DNA from: Linnemannia elongata
Taxonomy: Eukaryota > Mortierellomycota > Mortierellomycetes > Mortierellales > Mortierellaceae
Assembly (NCBI GenBank): GCA_036320915.1
Contig: JAXBDG010000004.1
Span: 1-64,000, forward strand
Reading direction: 5' to 3'
Length of the DNA: 64,000 nt
Below the pieces are notes generated by a model that ran no database searches, was not told the origin of the DNA, and was given only the letters and a program-made list of their open reading frames with translations. The position numbers were made by a program, and so were the translations under genes. Within the stretch, counting starts at the first letter, position 1, and every line of letters begins with the position of its first letter. This document shows positions 1 through 8,391 of this stretch, piece after piece.

Positions 1-470
1 AAAACCCTAAAAACCCTAAAAAACCCTAAAAAACCCTAAAAAACCCTAAAAAACCCTAAAAAACCCTAAAAAACCCTAAAAAACCCTAAAAAACCCTAAA
101 AAACCCTAAAAAACCCTAAAAAACCCTAAAAAACCCTAAAAAACCCTAAAAAACCCTAAAAAACCCTAAAAAACCCTAAAAAACCCTAAAAAACCCTAAA
201 AAACCCTAAAAAACCCTAAAAAACCCTAAAAAACCCTAAAAAACCCTAAAAAACCCTAAAAAACCCTAAAAAACCCTAAAAAACCCTAAAAAACCCTAAA
301 AAACCCTAAAAAACCCTAAAAAACCCTAAAAAACCCTAAAAAACCCTAAAAAACCCTAAAAAACCCTAAAAAACCCTAAAAAACCCTAAAAAACCCTAAA
401 AAACCCTAAAAAACCCTAAAAAACCCTAAAAAACCCTAAAAAACCCTAAAAAACCCTAAAAAACCCTAAA
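1..470. repeat. telomere, 10-nt unit CCCTAAAAAA
   Basis: About 47 uninterrupted copies of CCCTAAAAAA open the window; the first unit is one base short. The C-rich strand reads 5' to 3' inward from the left, as expected for a left chromosome end, so the G strand ends in TTTTTTAGGG. Units degenerate at 471-492 and unique sequence begins near 493. Most filamentous fungi use TTAGGG; this unit adds four T residues. The same 10-mer is known from the plant genus Cestrum. The length may be truncated by assembly. Confidence 0.96.
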
Positions 471-492
471 AACCTTTAAAAACCCTAAAAAG

Positions 493-957
493 TCCTCAAA
501 AGCAGAAAACACCCTGAAGTTCTGAATTATGCATTACAATTCTCAAAGAGCGTCGACAACGTTATGCAAAGGGAATCGTCCAGGGTCCAAATGGTCGTAT
601 AACCCATTAAATATCCACAGATGTTGTATGAACTGGTGGTGATACAAAGGGTTGTAGATTTTAAAAAGACTGTAGGAATAAAAGGTAGACATCCATAATA
701 GACCATAATGTCCAGTTGTAATGGAAAAAGAAATGGTAACGAAAGAGTGCTGACATGTTTACATTTGTTCACGCTAGTTAAATCAAGGCGTAAAGGGGGG
801 GTGTAGTTTCAGAACGGCCGATGGTCTGACCCCCCACCTACAGCCTTTTCCATTACACATACGCACTCTTGTAAAAACGTTCCACACCAGGCATTATCAA
901 GGGTGTAATTGACGTTATCATGCATGTTAAACTGCTGTCCTGCATAAGTTTAACATC
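493..957. other. telomere-proximal spacer with a GC-rich stem-loop
   Basis: No supported gene. The reading frame on the minus strand at 527-772 has no recognisable content. At 795-836 a G7 run and a C6 run bracket about 28 nt whose inner bases TCAGA/TCTGA also pair, giving a stem-loop with the core CGGCCGATG. The same stem-loop recurs at 11459, 11904, 15549 and 15844. The stretch 837-957 leads into the transposase start at 958. Confidence 0.6.
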
Positions 958-2217
958 ATGGAGACAACATTTGGAGACAAGCCCATGCCAAAAAAACTTG
1001 TACGACTGTTTGACGGTCTACTGGAGGATGAATGGGCATTCCTTGATGAACCATGGCCAATGTGCTCGAAGATCAAGACGTTTCACCGTTCAGAGTTTAA
1101 GCAAATCAAGAGAATACAGGACATGAAAGCCGTGTTGATGAAGCGACTTGGTCCCATCCCGGTGTTTTTTTTCCTGACTAATATATGGGGTAAGCATTAT
1201 TTCCCTGGGCCATTTAACTTGCTGGAGAAAGGCATTGCATTCCTGTACTTTTTCGTCGCTGGAGAGACTATGGATTCCATGTCGCAATACATGCCAAAGT
1301 CCACCTTCCATGTCATATACAGCACCTTCCTCAAGGCGGAGCGTGCGATGTTTAACAAGGAGATCAAACGCTGTTTTGCATCCATGTTTTCGTCTTTGGA
1401 GATTCGCATTCGAACGTCTAACTGGAAAAATCCACCAATGTTCAAGCATGTTACACTCATGCTAGATGGTCATGATTCACGTGTAACATATGGAGAGGAT
1501 AAAGCCGCAATGTACTCGTTTAAGCTCAAGAAATCAGGTTTGAGAACACAAGTGGCTATCGATGCCAATGGAATGGTACTCTTCGTATCCAAATCAGCAC
1601 CATGCCGTGATAACAACGATGGCAAAATGCTGCTAGAGATGGGCATTGGAAAAAAGATCGACAGCATGGACTGTGTTGCCCTTGATGGTGGATACACACT
1701 GCAAATACCTGATCTTCTAGAGAAAGAACAGTTGGAAGAGCATAACGTTTGTTTTCCCGTCCGCAAGAAACGCATGCAGCCACTTCACGAGGAGGAAACT
1801 AATTTTAATGCCATGTTTGGTGGGTTTCGATCCATGTCAGAGGATACGTTTGGTGACCTCATGAAAACATTTAAAAAGTTTAACAACAAGGAGATTGTAC
1901 GAACAGCATGCAAAACGGAATTTAATCTTGCTTTTCGCCTTTGTCTCCTCTTATTAAATGTTCGCAACTTTGTACGTGCACTGGACATCGAGGATATCCC
2001 AACTCATCGTGCGTGGATGGATGAAGGAGTGGACTATCCGCGCGAGAGGCAACTTGCTCCAGAATTAACACAAACTGTCACAGTACAATACAAACTGGAA
2101 AGTGGATTGGAATTGCAAAGAATGCAAGAAGAATTTTTGGGATTGGATGTTGCCTCGGATGATGATGAACAAATGTCGAATGCAGACGACGATAACAGTA
2201 GTGTAGCCAGTCTATGA
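958..2217 (+). CDS. DDE transposase (PIF/Harbinger-IS5-like), subtelomeric copy 1
   Basis: A 419-residue protein with no frameshift. It carries the layout of the DDE_Tnp_4 family: a first Asp in LMLDGHD, a second Asp in VALDGGY, and a Glu in FRSMSEDTFGDL, where the family has R-x-x-V-E-x-x-F-G. A conserved N-terminal block (DEWAFLDEPWPM) of unknown role precedes the core. It would cut and join DNA in the nucleus. Three other copies lie at 4513, 10142 and 14206. It faces a Rep-like gene remnant tail to tail across 47 bp that hold TTTTTAAAAA at 2251-2260. The Met at 958 was chosen because the alternative frame at 920 is a shadow. Whether it is active is unknown; the partner gene is broken. Confidence 0.72.
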   Translation: METTFGDKPMPKKLVRLFDGLLEDEWAFLDEPWPMCSKIKTFHRSEFKQIKRIQDMKAVLMKRLGPIPVFFFLTNIWGKHYFPGPFNLLEKGIAFLYFFVAGETMDSMSQYMPKSTFHVIYSTFLKAERAMFNKEIKRCFASMFSSLEIRIRTSNWKNPPMFKHVTLMLDGHDSRVTYGEDKAAMYSFKLKKSGLRTQVAIDANGMVLFVSKSAPCRDNNDGKMLLEMGIGKKIDSMDCVALDGGYTLQIPDLLEKEQLEEHNVCFPVRKKRMQPLHEEETNFNAMFGGFRSMSEDTFGDLMKTFKKFNNKEIVRTACKTEFNLAFRLCLLLLNVRNFVRALDIEDIPTHRAWMDEGVDYPRERQLAPELTQTVTVQYKLESGLELQRMQEEFLGLDVASDDDEQMSNADDDNSSVASL

Positions 2218-2264
2218 ACAGACAGACTCATGCATATATATCTATACAAATTTTTAAAAACTTG

Positions 2265-2684
2265 TCAAACATGCTCGCACTTGATATCGTCTATGCCATG
2301 TGAGCGAGATTTCCTCACAGCACGAAATGTCATGAACGGAACACCATCAACACTACCAGCTCTCTGTGTACCATCAACATGTTCTGCCCGCCATTGTCTC
2401 CAAATTTTGCCCAAAGATTTTCCAGCGCGTACCTTTAATCCACACGCTGTGATAAAATGCCACCGATGTTCACCGCGATATTCCTTGTAACCAGCTGCCA
2501 CAATGGTATACTCTGTGTCAGGTTCCAAGATTTGGTAGTCTGCCATATATAGCGACACATGAATGGCCTTCAGGTGTAGTACATTCGTGTCATCGTCCTC
2601 GTCATCATAGGCGACCATCCAAGCATAAGATATACAGCATAGACTTTTAAAAACAAGGAATATACCTTGCGCATTAGCTTCCAC
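2265..2684 (-). pseudogene. C-terminal remnant of the Rep-like protein
   Basis: The minus-strand frame reads about 115 residues that match the C-terminal ~110 residues of the intact Rep-like proteins at 8392 and 12438, including the shared strings YTIVAAG, FRG/YRG, CGLKVRAGKSL and IW. Homology stops near 2612, exactly where a ~500-bp duplicated block begins, and the frame then runs on through unrelated sequence to its apparent Met. It lies tail to tail with the transposase at 958, so the pair copies the arrangement of the intact elements. The rest of the gene is absent. Confidence 0.75.
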
Positions 2685-3106
2685 TTGTATTTATCACCTG
2701 GTTCTAATCTCCAAGTACAAGTTACATGCAGAGCACCTGCACCAAACTTTTATACTCTAGCCTGTCGATGATATTACATTGCGAATAATCTGCTCATGTT
2801 TCGTTGCTTCACGTCTTGAATGTCAGCAATTAGAAATAAATGTTGCTTCATACTCTTGAAGGCTACACACAAGATGTAGACCACCCGTGATCTTTCCCTC
2901 CACAGTCCACGATGCCCTCCACTGTGATAACACGGAGAGCGAACAGAGATTTCGTGTGGACATCATCTAGTCTCAACAGGGATTGCTATAGTATACCTGC
3001 TCACCATGACTTGATTCCACCATGAATCCTGCTTGTTGATGACCTTGATGTTTTTAAAAATATACAAGATATGCAATAGTATGAGCTAGCCTAAAATATT
3101 CCCCTA
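2608..3106 (+). repeat. ~499-bp duplicated block, copy 1
   Basis: Almost identical to 7887-8386 in the same orientation; I see two substitutions and one extra A in the T4A5 tract. In the other copy the block directly precedes the start of an intact Rep-like gene and so includes its 5' flank. Here it is joined on the left to a Rep tail in reverse orientation and on the right to AT-rich repeats. Palindromic T/A sites lie at 2645 and 3051. Confidence 0.92.
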
Positions 3107-3920
3107 GCTGATACGATCTCTACCCACACATTCACGGCATAAAAAAACACACCAATAACTGTGTAAGTGGATTTTCACGAAATAAACGATGTGTATTATA
3201 CTACACCCTATTTTCACAACACATTCACATCACGAAGCTACCAATACATTTATGACATAAAAAACTCACCAATAATTGTGTAAGTGGATTTTCACGATTT
3301 AGACAGTTCTTATACATAATCCCATGCAGACGCGACACATCTTTTCCATTTTAACATCTGACAAAGCAACCCATACATTCATGGGTTTTTTATCTCTGTC
3401 TTATTTTTTTAAAACCTTACCAATAACTGTGTGAGTGGATTTTCACGAAGTACGCGATACATGTTTCTGTCTGTTCCATCATGAAATAGCTGATACAAAT
3501 CTCTATCGGTACGATACAACCATTCACGAAATAAACGATCCATCTGCTTATCTGATCCATCATGAAATAGCTGATGCAAAACCTTGTAGGAGTTACGATA
3601 CATTCACGAGAATAACGATAGAAATAGTTTGTTTTGCATAACTGCTAGATAACCAACACGACCATTCATGCTTAAGATCCATGGCATGAACGTTTTAAAA
3701 GGGGGTCCATGCTCTGATCTATAACCTACACTTAACAAATATTACCTATGTGTTGTGCGAGTACATGATGGCTCCTACACCAATAACCTATTACACGATA
3801 AAACATCTTGTATACATGTTGTACTTAGTAGGCGGGAATAGTTACAAAAATATCTGATCTTTTCGACCATGAATCCTAACCGTTGATGAGTGTATAGTTT
3901 TTAAAAATCTAAAAAAATTC
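3107..3920. repeat. AT-rich degenerate direct repeats, no gene
   Basis: A block containing ACCAATAACTGTGTAAGTGG and TTTTCACGA recurs near 3150, 3265 and 3418; CCATCATGAAATAGCTGAT recurs at 3478 and 3557; CATTCACGA-type strings recur near 3131, 3520 and 3600. Palindromic T/A sites lie at 3404, 3693 and 3898. The last is preceded by an ACCATGAATCCT...GTTGATGA context also found before the site at 3051 and 8331. The short open frames here are repeat-derived. No gene is supported. Confidence 0.65.
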
Positions 3921-4238
3921 TTACTGGTCCATGGTTAACTTTCTAACTTTTTTTGTCAGCTTGGAAATTTCTTTATCCATATTCTCAACGTGTTCTGCAA
4001 GGTCTTGTACTATTGCCACTTGTTTTTTTAGTTGTTTAACATAGCTTTGATGGCTCTTTAGGATCTTGTCTTGTTTCTCCAATATTTTGTCGATCTTGTC
4101 ATGCATCGAGACAAGACCAACCGTTCTGCGAGTGGCTGCCAAGGCTACGGCACATTTTTTACATGTGGTAGGATTTGTTTTATAAAAATCCTCTGCCTCT
4201 TTTCGTACTTTACACTCTACACATTTTTTCTGTGACAT
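3921..4238 (-). CDS. small zinc-ribbon and coiled-coil protein
   Basis: A 105-residue protein. Residues 6-28 hold CVEC and CKKC separated by about 16 residues, with FYK before the second pair, the classic 'CxxC...F..C..C' short zinc ribbon. Residues ~46-103 are a heptad-rich Lys/Glu/Leu coiled coil (KIDKILEKQDKIL and similar). Such N-terminal ribbons are common in small proteins of nucleocytoplasmic large DNA viruses, phages and some mobile elements; that parallel is from memory of the pattern only. The gene is divergent from the transposase at 4513, with a T/A palindrome at 4376 between them and another at 3898 just after its stop. Likely a DNA- or protein-binding accessory; function unknown. 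Confidence 0.6.
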   Translation of the reverse strand: MSQKKCVECKVRKEAEDFYKTNPTTCKKCAVALAATRRTVGLVSMHDKIDKILEKQDKILKSHQSYVKQLKKQVAIVQDLAEHVENMDKEISKLTKKVRKLTMDQ

Positions 4239-4512
4239 TGTATGTTATTCGGCCCAAGCGTGTTTTTTGCCTTCTTATCACTCCATTTTGTCTATTCTAA
4301 ATTATTGGATAACCTCGCGTGTTTAGACTACATGTAGTGCTACTTGCCTTCCACCAAACCACCAACAATAGTATATTTTTTTAAAAAACATGTAATGTGC
4401 TTTCAAGCCTTTTGCATAACATAATATTTTACAGCTGATGTGCGATATAGGATAATAGTAAGACACTGACACATTCACCAACAGCAAAACCTATAAAAGA
4501 GGAAAGTACATC

Positions 4513-5814
4513 ATGACTTTAAATCAGCATTTCAACCACCTTCTCGACAAACAATGGTTGTTTCTTGAGGAAGGGTGGCCATTTGTTCCAGTAAGCACAA
4601 ACAATCGTACTGTTAACAAGGAGGTAGCATTCATGAAAACTATAAAGTCCACACTCATGGCGCGTCTTGGTGCCATTCCAGTCTTTTTCTTTCTTACAGT
4701 TATATGGCCAAATGTAAAGTACCCTGGCCCGTATCGTAAAGTAGAGAAGGGTCTTGTGCTTCTTTACCATTTGGTGAAAGGTGCATCTATGGAACAAATG
4801 TCACCGTTTCTTCCAAAGAGCAGCTTCTTTGCTATCTATTCCATGTTTTACAAGACAGAGTATACTGCGCATGACAAGTTTATTACATCTTGTCTTGCCA
4901 ACATGTTCTCAACAATTACCATTCGTCTCTTGTCAGCTAATAAGAAGAATCCTCCGCTCTTTAAACAAGTTACATTGCATCTTGATGGCCATGATACCAG
5001 GGCGACCTATCAAGGTGAGACTTCTGCAGAGATGTATTCTTACAAGCTAAAGAAATCTGGTCTGCGCACTCAAGTCGTAATGGACTGTAATGGTATGGCA
5101 CTATGGGTGTCCAAGTCTGCATCATGTAAAAACTATGCTGATGGTACAATGTTGCTCTCGATGAAGTTGGATAAAAAGATGCATGCAATGGATTGTGTGG
5201 CTGTTGATGGAGGGTACACACAGTTTTTAAAGACACTAGCCGAAAAGTCTGATCTTACTTTGCATAACTTTACACATCCATTTCGAAGGAAGAAACATCA
5301 GGATCTGACCTCACAAGAGACCGAGTACAACTCTATATTTGGAAGCTTTCGTTCACAGATGGAGGCACTATTTGGAGAACTAGGCAGTGTGTTTGAGCGA
5401 CATAACAACCGAGCTCCTATAATTACAGAGAAGAAGAATACATACAACCTACAGATGAAGTTGGCCTTGCTGCTTTTAAATATCAAGAGAATGGTAGCAA
5501 TGTTAAAGCTTACTTCTGAGCCAATTCATACATCTTGGATGCGTGATGACTTCGACTACCCAGGCGAGAACCAAGATGTCGAACAAACAATGGACTACTT
5601 TCCTATAAATGCATTACTGGAGGATGGTGATACCATGGCAAGGATGCAAGAAGAGTTTTTGGGTATGGCCATTGGTGATGAAGACATTACAATGGACCAT
5701 ATGCAGGAACACGCCACCATTGGTTTTGCGATCCCCAGATGGAGTGCAAAACGTAAATCTGCAGCCATGACGAATAAGACGCAAGATGCAGATGGTGAGG
5801 ATCATGATCTGTAA
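4513..5814 (+). CDS. DDE transposase (PIF/Harbinger-IS5-like), diverged copy
   Basis: A 433-residue, uninterrupted relative of the other three transposases and the most diverged of them. Catalytic positions are intact: Asp in LHLDGHD, Asp in VAVDGGY, Glu in FRSQMEALFGEL. The N-terminal DKQWLFLEEGWPF block matches DEWAFLDEPWPM of the copy at 958. A C-terminal extension of ~25 basic and acidic residues is unique. TATAAAAG lies at 4493, only ~14 nt before the ATG, so either it is not the TATA box or the leader is extremely short. There is no Rep-like partner; instead the next gene at 5953 encodes a zinc-cluster protein. The gene is AT-richer than the copies at 10-15 kb. Confidence 0.72.
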   Translation: MTLNQHFNHLLDKQWLFLEEGWPFVPVSTNNRTVNKEVAFMKTIKSTLMARLGAIPVFFFLTVIWPNVKYPGPYRKVEKGLVLLYHLVKGASMEQMSPFLPKSSFFAIYSMFYKTEYTAHDKFITSCLANMFSTITIRLLSANKKNPPLFKQVTLHLDGHDTRATYQGETSAEMYSYKLKKSGLRTQVVMDCNGMALWVSKSASCKNYADGTMLLSMKLDKKMHAMDCVAVDGGYTQFLKTLAEKSDLTLHNFTHPFRRKKHQDLTSQETEYNSIFGSFRSQMEALFGELGSVFERHNNRAPIITEKKNTYNLQMKLALLLLNIKRMVAMLKLTSEPIHTSWMRDDFDYPGENQDVEQTMDYFPINALLEDGDTMARMQEEFLGMAIGDEDITMDHMQEHATIGFAIPRWSAKRKSAAMTNKTQDADGEDHDL

Positions 5815-5952
5815 GAACTTTTTACAAATATGCACAAGGATGATGCCTTTTAGTTTTTTTTAAAAAAGTGCTTAGATGCTACTCGTCTTGTTGTTGTAGG
5901 AATCTCTAACAGATATTTTATTTCTTCCAATTTTCCGATAACAATTATAAGC

Positions 5953-7866
5953 ATGTACGTCCAGTTGACCGAGATTGTCTCCAAAGCCGCCAAGCTGTTT
6001 TGCAACATAACAGGAGTGGAGCTGAAGGCAAAGCAAGTAAAGAAGATTATCAAAGCACTTGCTGACGATGACAATGTGCAAAAGCACTATTTTTGCGAGG
6101 CTAAATGTGTCTCGTCCGAGCGCATTTGCATGAAGAAAGTAGATGATGAGGGCATGTGTTGTTATATTCATGATCCTGATCGCAAGTGCCAGGGAAACAA
6201 CATCAGTGGCGTTAAATGCCGTTCTGTTGCAAAGGTAGGTGAAACACACTGCCGTCGACATCTCGACCAAGCAGGGAGGCATGTAAAGAGGAGCACGAAG
6301 GTATCCACAAGCAGCGAAGATGAGAGACCTGCCAAAAAGGTCAAACGTGATGCTAAAAAGACAAAGAATCGTCACAGTTCTGTAGATTCAGACGCTGATG
6401 ACTCTACGGAGGCCGAGATTCCCAAGAAAAAAGCAAAGAAATCTCGTACTCCTGAGCTTGTTGATACAGATGCTGATGATTCTTCAGAGGATGACACACC
6501 ACACATGAAGTCCAAGGTTAAAGAATCGCGGCAGTCACACACTCTAGAGGATATCAACTCTGAGGAGGAAGAGGATGAGAATGTATCTGATAGAGAGTCC
6601 AGTTATGGCGCATTGCCGCTAAGCTCAAAGGTGTTTGACATTACGTCCAAGAAGAAAGTACCATCTGCAAAGAAGGGAAAATGGGTCAAGTGTCCATTCA
6701 ACGATAACCTTGAGTATGCCAGAAACTTTACAGTAAATGGTAAACACATCTTGAAGTTGCGAAAAAAAGACGCTTACCACCATTTGTATACAGCAAAGAA
6801 CTTGTCCGCAGATGATACAGTTTTCCAAGACTTGACAAGCAAAGAAAGTCGTATTCTCGAGAAGATGGGTCTGCGTCAAACAACAAAGGCGGAGAACCAA
6901 AAGATATTCCCAGATGAGTCCGATGAGGAATCCGACGACAAAGAGGCATCTGAAGATAAGGAATCCGATGGTTCCAACGAATCATCTGAAGATAAGGAAT
7001 CCGATGGTTCCAACGAATCATCTGAAGAAGCTGAGGCGGAAAAGTTGGTGAAAGGAAATAAAAAGCCCAAGCCTACGAGCATATGCAAGGGTTTTACTAA
7101 ACCAGGCGCAAAGTGCACAAAGCCTGTTGCCAAGGGTGAATATTGCACATTGCATCATACTCAAGCATCCAATCATGTAAGCAAAAAGAATGTTACATGG
7201 GAAACGTTTCCTTTGGCAGACAACCTAGAATACACATATGACATTTGTATTAGAGGTAGATATCCTCTGAAAAAGCGTAAAGAGGATTTAGTTGTTAAGT
7301 TGGTAACAAAGGAACAACTCTCACGTCCAGATGAATGGTATATGGGTACGATGACTCTTCAAGACAAGGAGGAACTTTTTATTATGGGACTTGTGCCAGA
7401 AGAGTATAAGCCTTGCCCACAACAGAAACAAGCAGATAACATAGCTGACAACTGCTTAGATGAAGAACAATCGGATAGCTATGATAGCAAGTATGATGAC
7501 GATTCCGCATTCCTCATAAGTAGCTTGCACAAGATTTCTCCCATAGCTGATAACTGTTTGGATGACGAACAATCGGATAGCTATGATAGCAAGTATGATG
7601 ACGATTCCGCATTCCTCATAAGTAGCTTGCACAAGAATTCTCCCATAGCTGATACCTGTTTGGATGACGAACAATCGGATAGCTATGATAGCAAGTATGA
7701 TGACGATTCCGCATTCCTCATAAGGACGATGCAAAAATATGTCGTCCGAAAACTCTTGGTGAAACCAGGGAAGAAGCCCTCGATAACACCTCCCTTGGAG
7801 ACTATCAACGAGGACCCTCCCTTGGTCAGACGTAAGGTAACATTGGAGGCTGACGATGAGCCATAA
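5953..7866 (+). CDS. acidic modular protein with Cys/His zinc clusters
   Basis: A 637-residue protein built from repeats. Short Cys/His clusters of the form C-x(n)-G-x-x-C-x(n)-C-x2-H occur near residues 60-73, 78-98 and 378-395 (for example CTKPVAKGEYCTLHH). A second module with the word DNLEY occurs twice (around residues 250 and 425), each following or near a cluster. Long Ser/Asp/Glu and Lys stretches suggest a nuclear, flexible protein. The last third has three tandem copies of ~35 residues. The cluster type is frequent in giant-virus and mobile-element proteins. TTTTTTTTAAAAAA lies upstream at 5854 and TTTTTAAAA directly after the stop at 7871. I do not recognise a named family; DNA or chromatin binding is a guess. 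Confidence 0.6.
   Translation: MYVQLTEIVSKAAKLFCNITGVELKAKQVKKIIKALADDDNVQKHYFCEAKCVSSERICMKKVDDEGMCCYIHDPDRKCQGNNISGVKCRSVAKVGETHCRRHLDQAGRHVKRSTKVSTSSEDERPAKKVKRDAKKTKNRHSSVDSDADDSTEAEIPKKKAKKSRTPELVDTDADDSSEDDTPHMKSKVKESRQSHTLEDINSEEEEDENVSDRESSYGALPLSSKVFDITSKKKVPSAKKGKWVKCPFNDNLEYARNFTVNGKHILKLRKKDAYHHLYTAKNLSADDTVFQDLTSKESRILEKMGLRQTTKAENQKIFPDESDEESDDKEASEDKESDGSNESSEDKESDGSNESSEEAEAEKLVKGNKKPKPTSICKGFTKPGAKCTKPVAKGEYCTLHHTQASNHVSKKNVTWETFPLADNLEYTYDICIRGRYPLKKRKEDLVVKLVTKEQLSRPDEWYMGTMTLQDKEELFIMGLVPEEYKPCPQQKQADNIADNCLDEEQSDSYDSKYDDDSAFLISSLHKISPIADNCLDDEQSDSYDSKYDDDSAFLISSLHKNSPIADTCLDDEQSDSYDSKYDDDSAFLIRTMQKYVVRKLLVKPGKKPSITPPLETINEDPPLVRRKVTLEADDEP
7437..7737 (+). repeat. three in-frame tandem repeats of ~102-105 bp
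   Basis: The block encoding LDEEQSDSYDSKYDDDSAF is present three times, starting near 7455, 7557 and 7662, with almost no nucleotide differences between copies. They lie in the 3' third of the zinc-cluster gene. The near identity points to recent expansion. A smaller duplicated unit, ESDGSNESSEDK, lies at about 6961-7020. Confidence 0.9.
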
Positions 7867-7886
7867 AACCTTTTTAAAACCTTTAC

Positions 7887-8386
7887 TAGGCGACCATCCA
7901 AGCATAAGATATACAGCATAGACTTTTAAAAAACAAGGAATATACCTTGCGCAATAGCTTCCACTTGTATTTATCGCCTGGTTCTAATCTCCAAGTACAA
8001 GTTACATGCAGAGCACCTGCACCAAACTTTTATACTCTAGCCTGTCGATGATATTACATTGCGAATAATCTGCTCATGTTTCGTTGCTTCACGTCTTGAA
8101 TGTCAGCAATTAGAAATAAATGTTGCTTCATACTCTTGAAGGCTACACACAAGATGTAGACCACCCGTGATCTTTCCCTCCACAGTCCACGATGCCCTCC
8201 ACTGTGATAACACGGAGAGCGAACAGAGATTTCGTGTGGACATCATCTAGTCTCAACAGGGATTGCTATAGTATACCTGCTCACCATGACTTGATTCCAC
8301 CATGAATCCTGCTTGTTGATGACCTTGATGTTTTTAAAAATATACAAGATATGCAATAGTATGAGCTAGCCTAAAATATTCCCCTA
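7887..8386 (+). repeat. ~500-bp duplicated block, copy 2 (5' flank of Rep-like gene)
   Basis: Near-identical to 2608-3106. Its right end stops 5 bp before the ATG of the Rep-like gene at 8392, so it contains that gene's promoter region. T/A palindromes lie at 7924 and 8331, the second ~52 bp upstream of the ATG. There is no convincing open frame inside it. Confidence 0.92.
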
Positions 8387-8391
8387 ACAAC

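Noticed and set aside
4493..4500. TATAAAAG as TATA box of the transposase at 4513
   Set aside because: Lies only ~14 nt before the ATG, which would leave no room for the usual start-site distance; kept as a remark only.
5872..6375. 167-codon minus-strand frame with Cys/Leu-rich residues
   Set aside because: Opposite the zinc-cluster gene, whose Lys/Cys/Ser codons create it; no own promoter or homologous copy.
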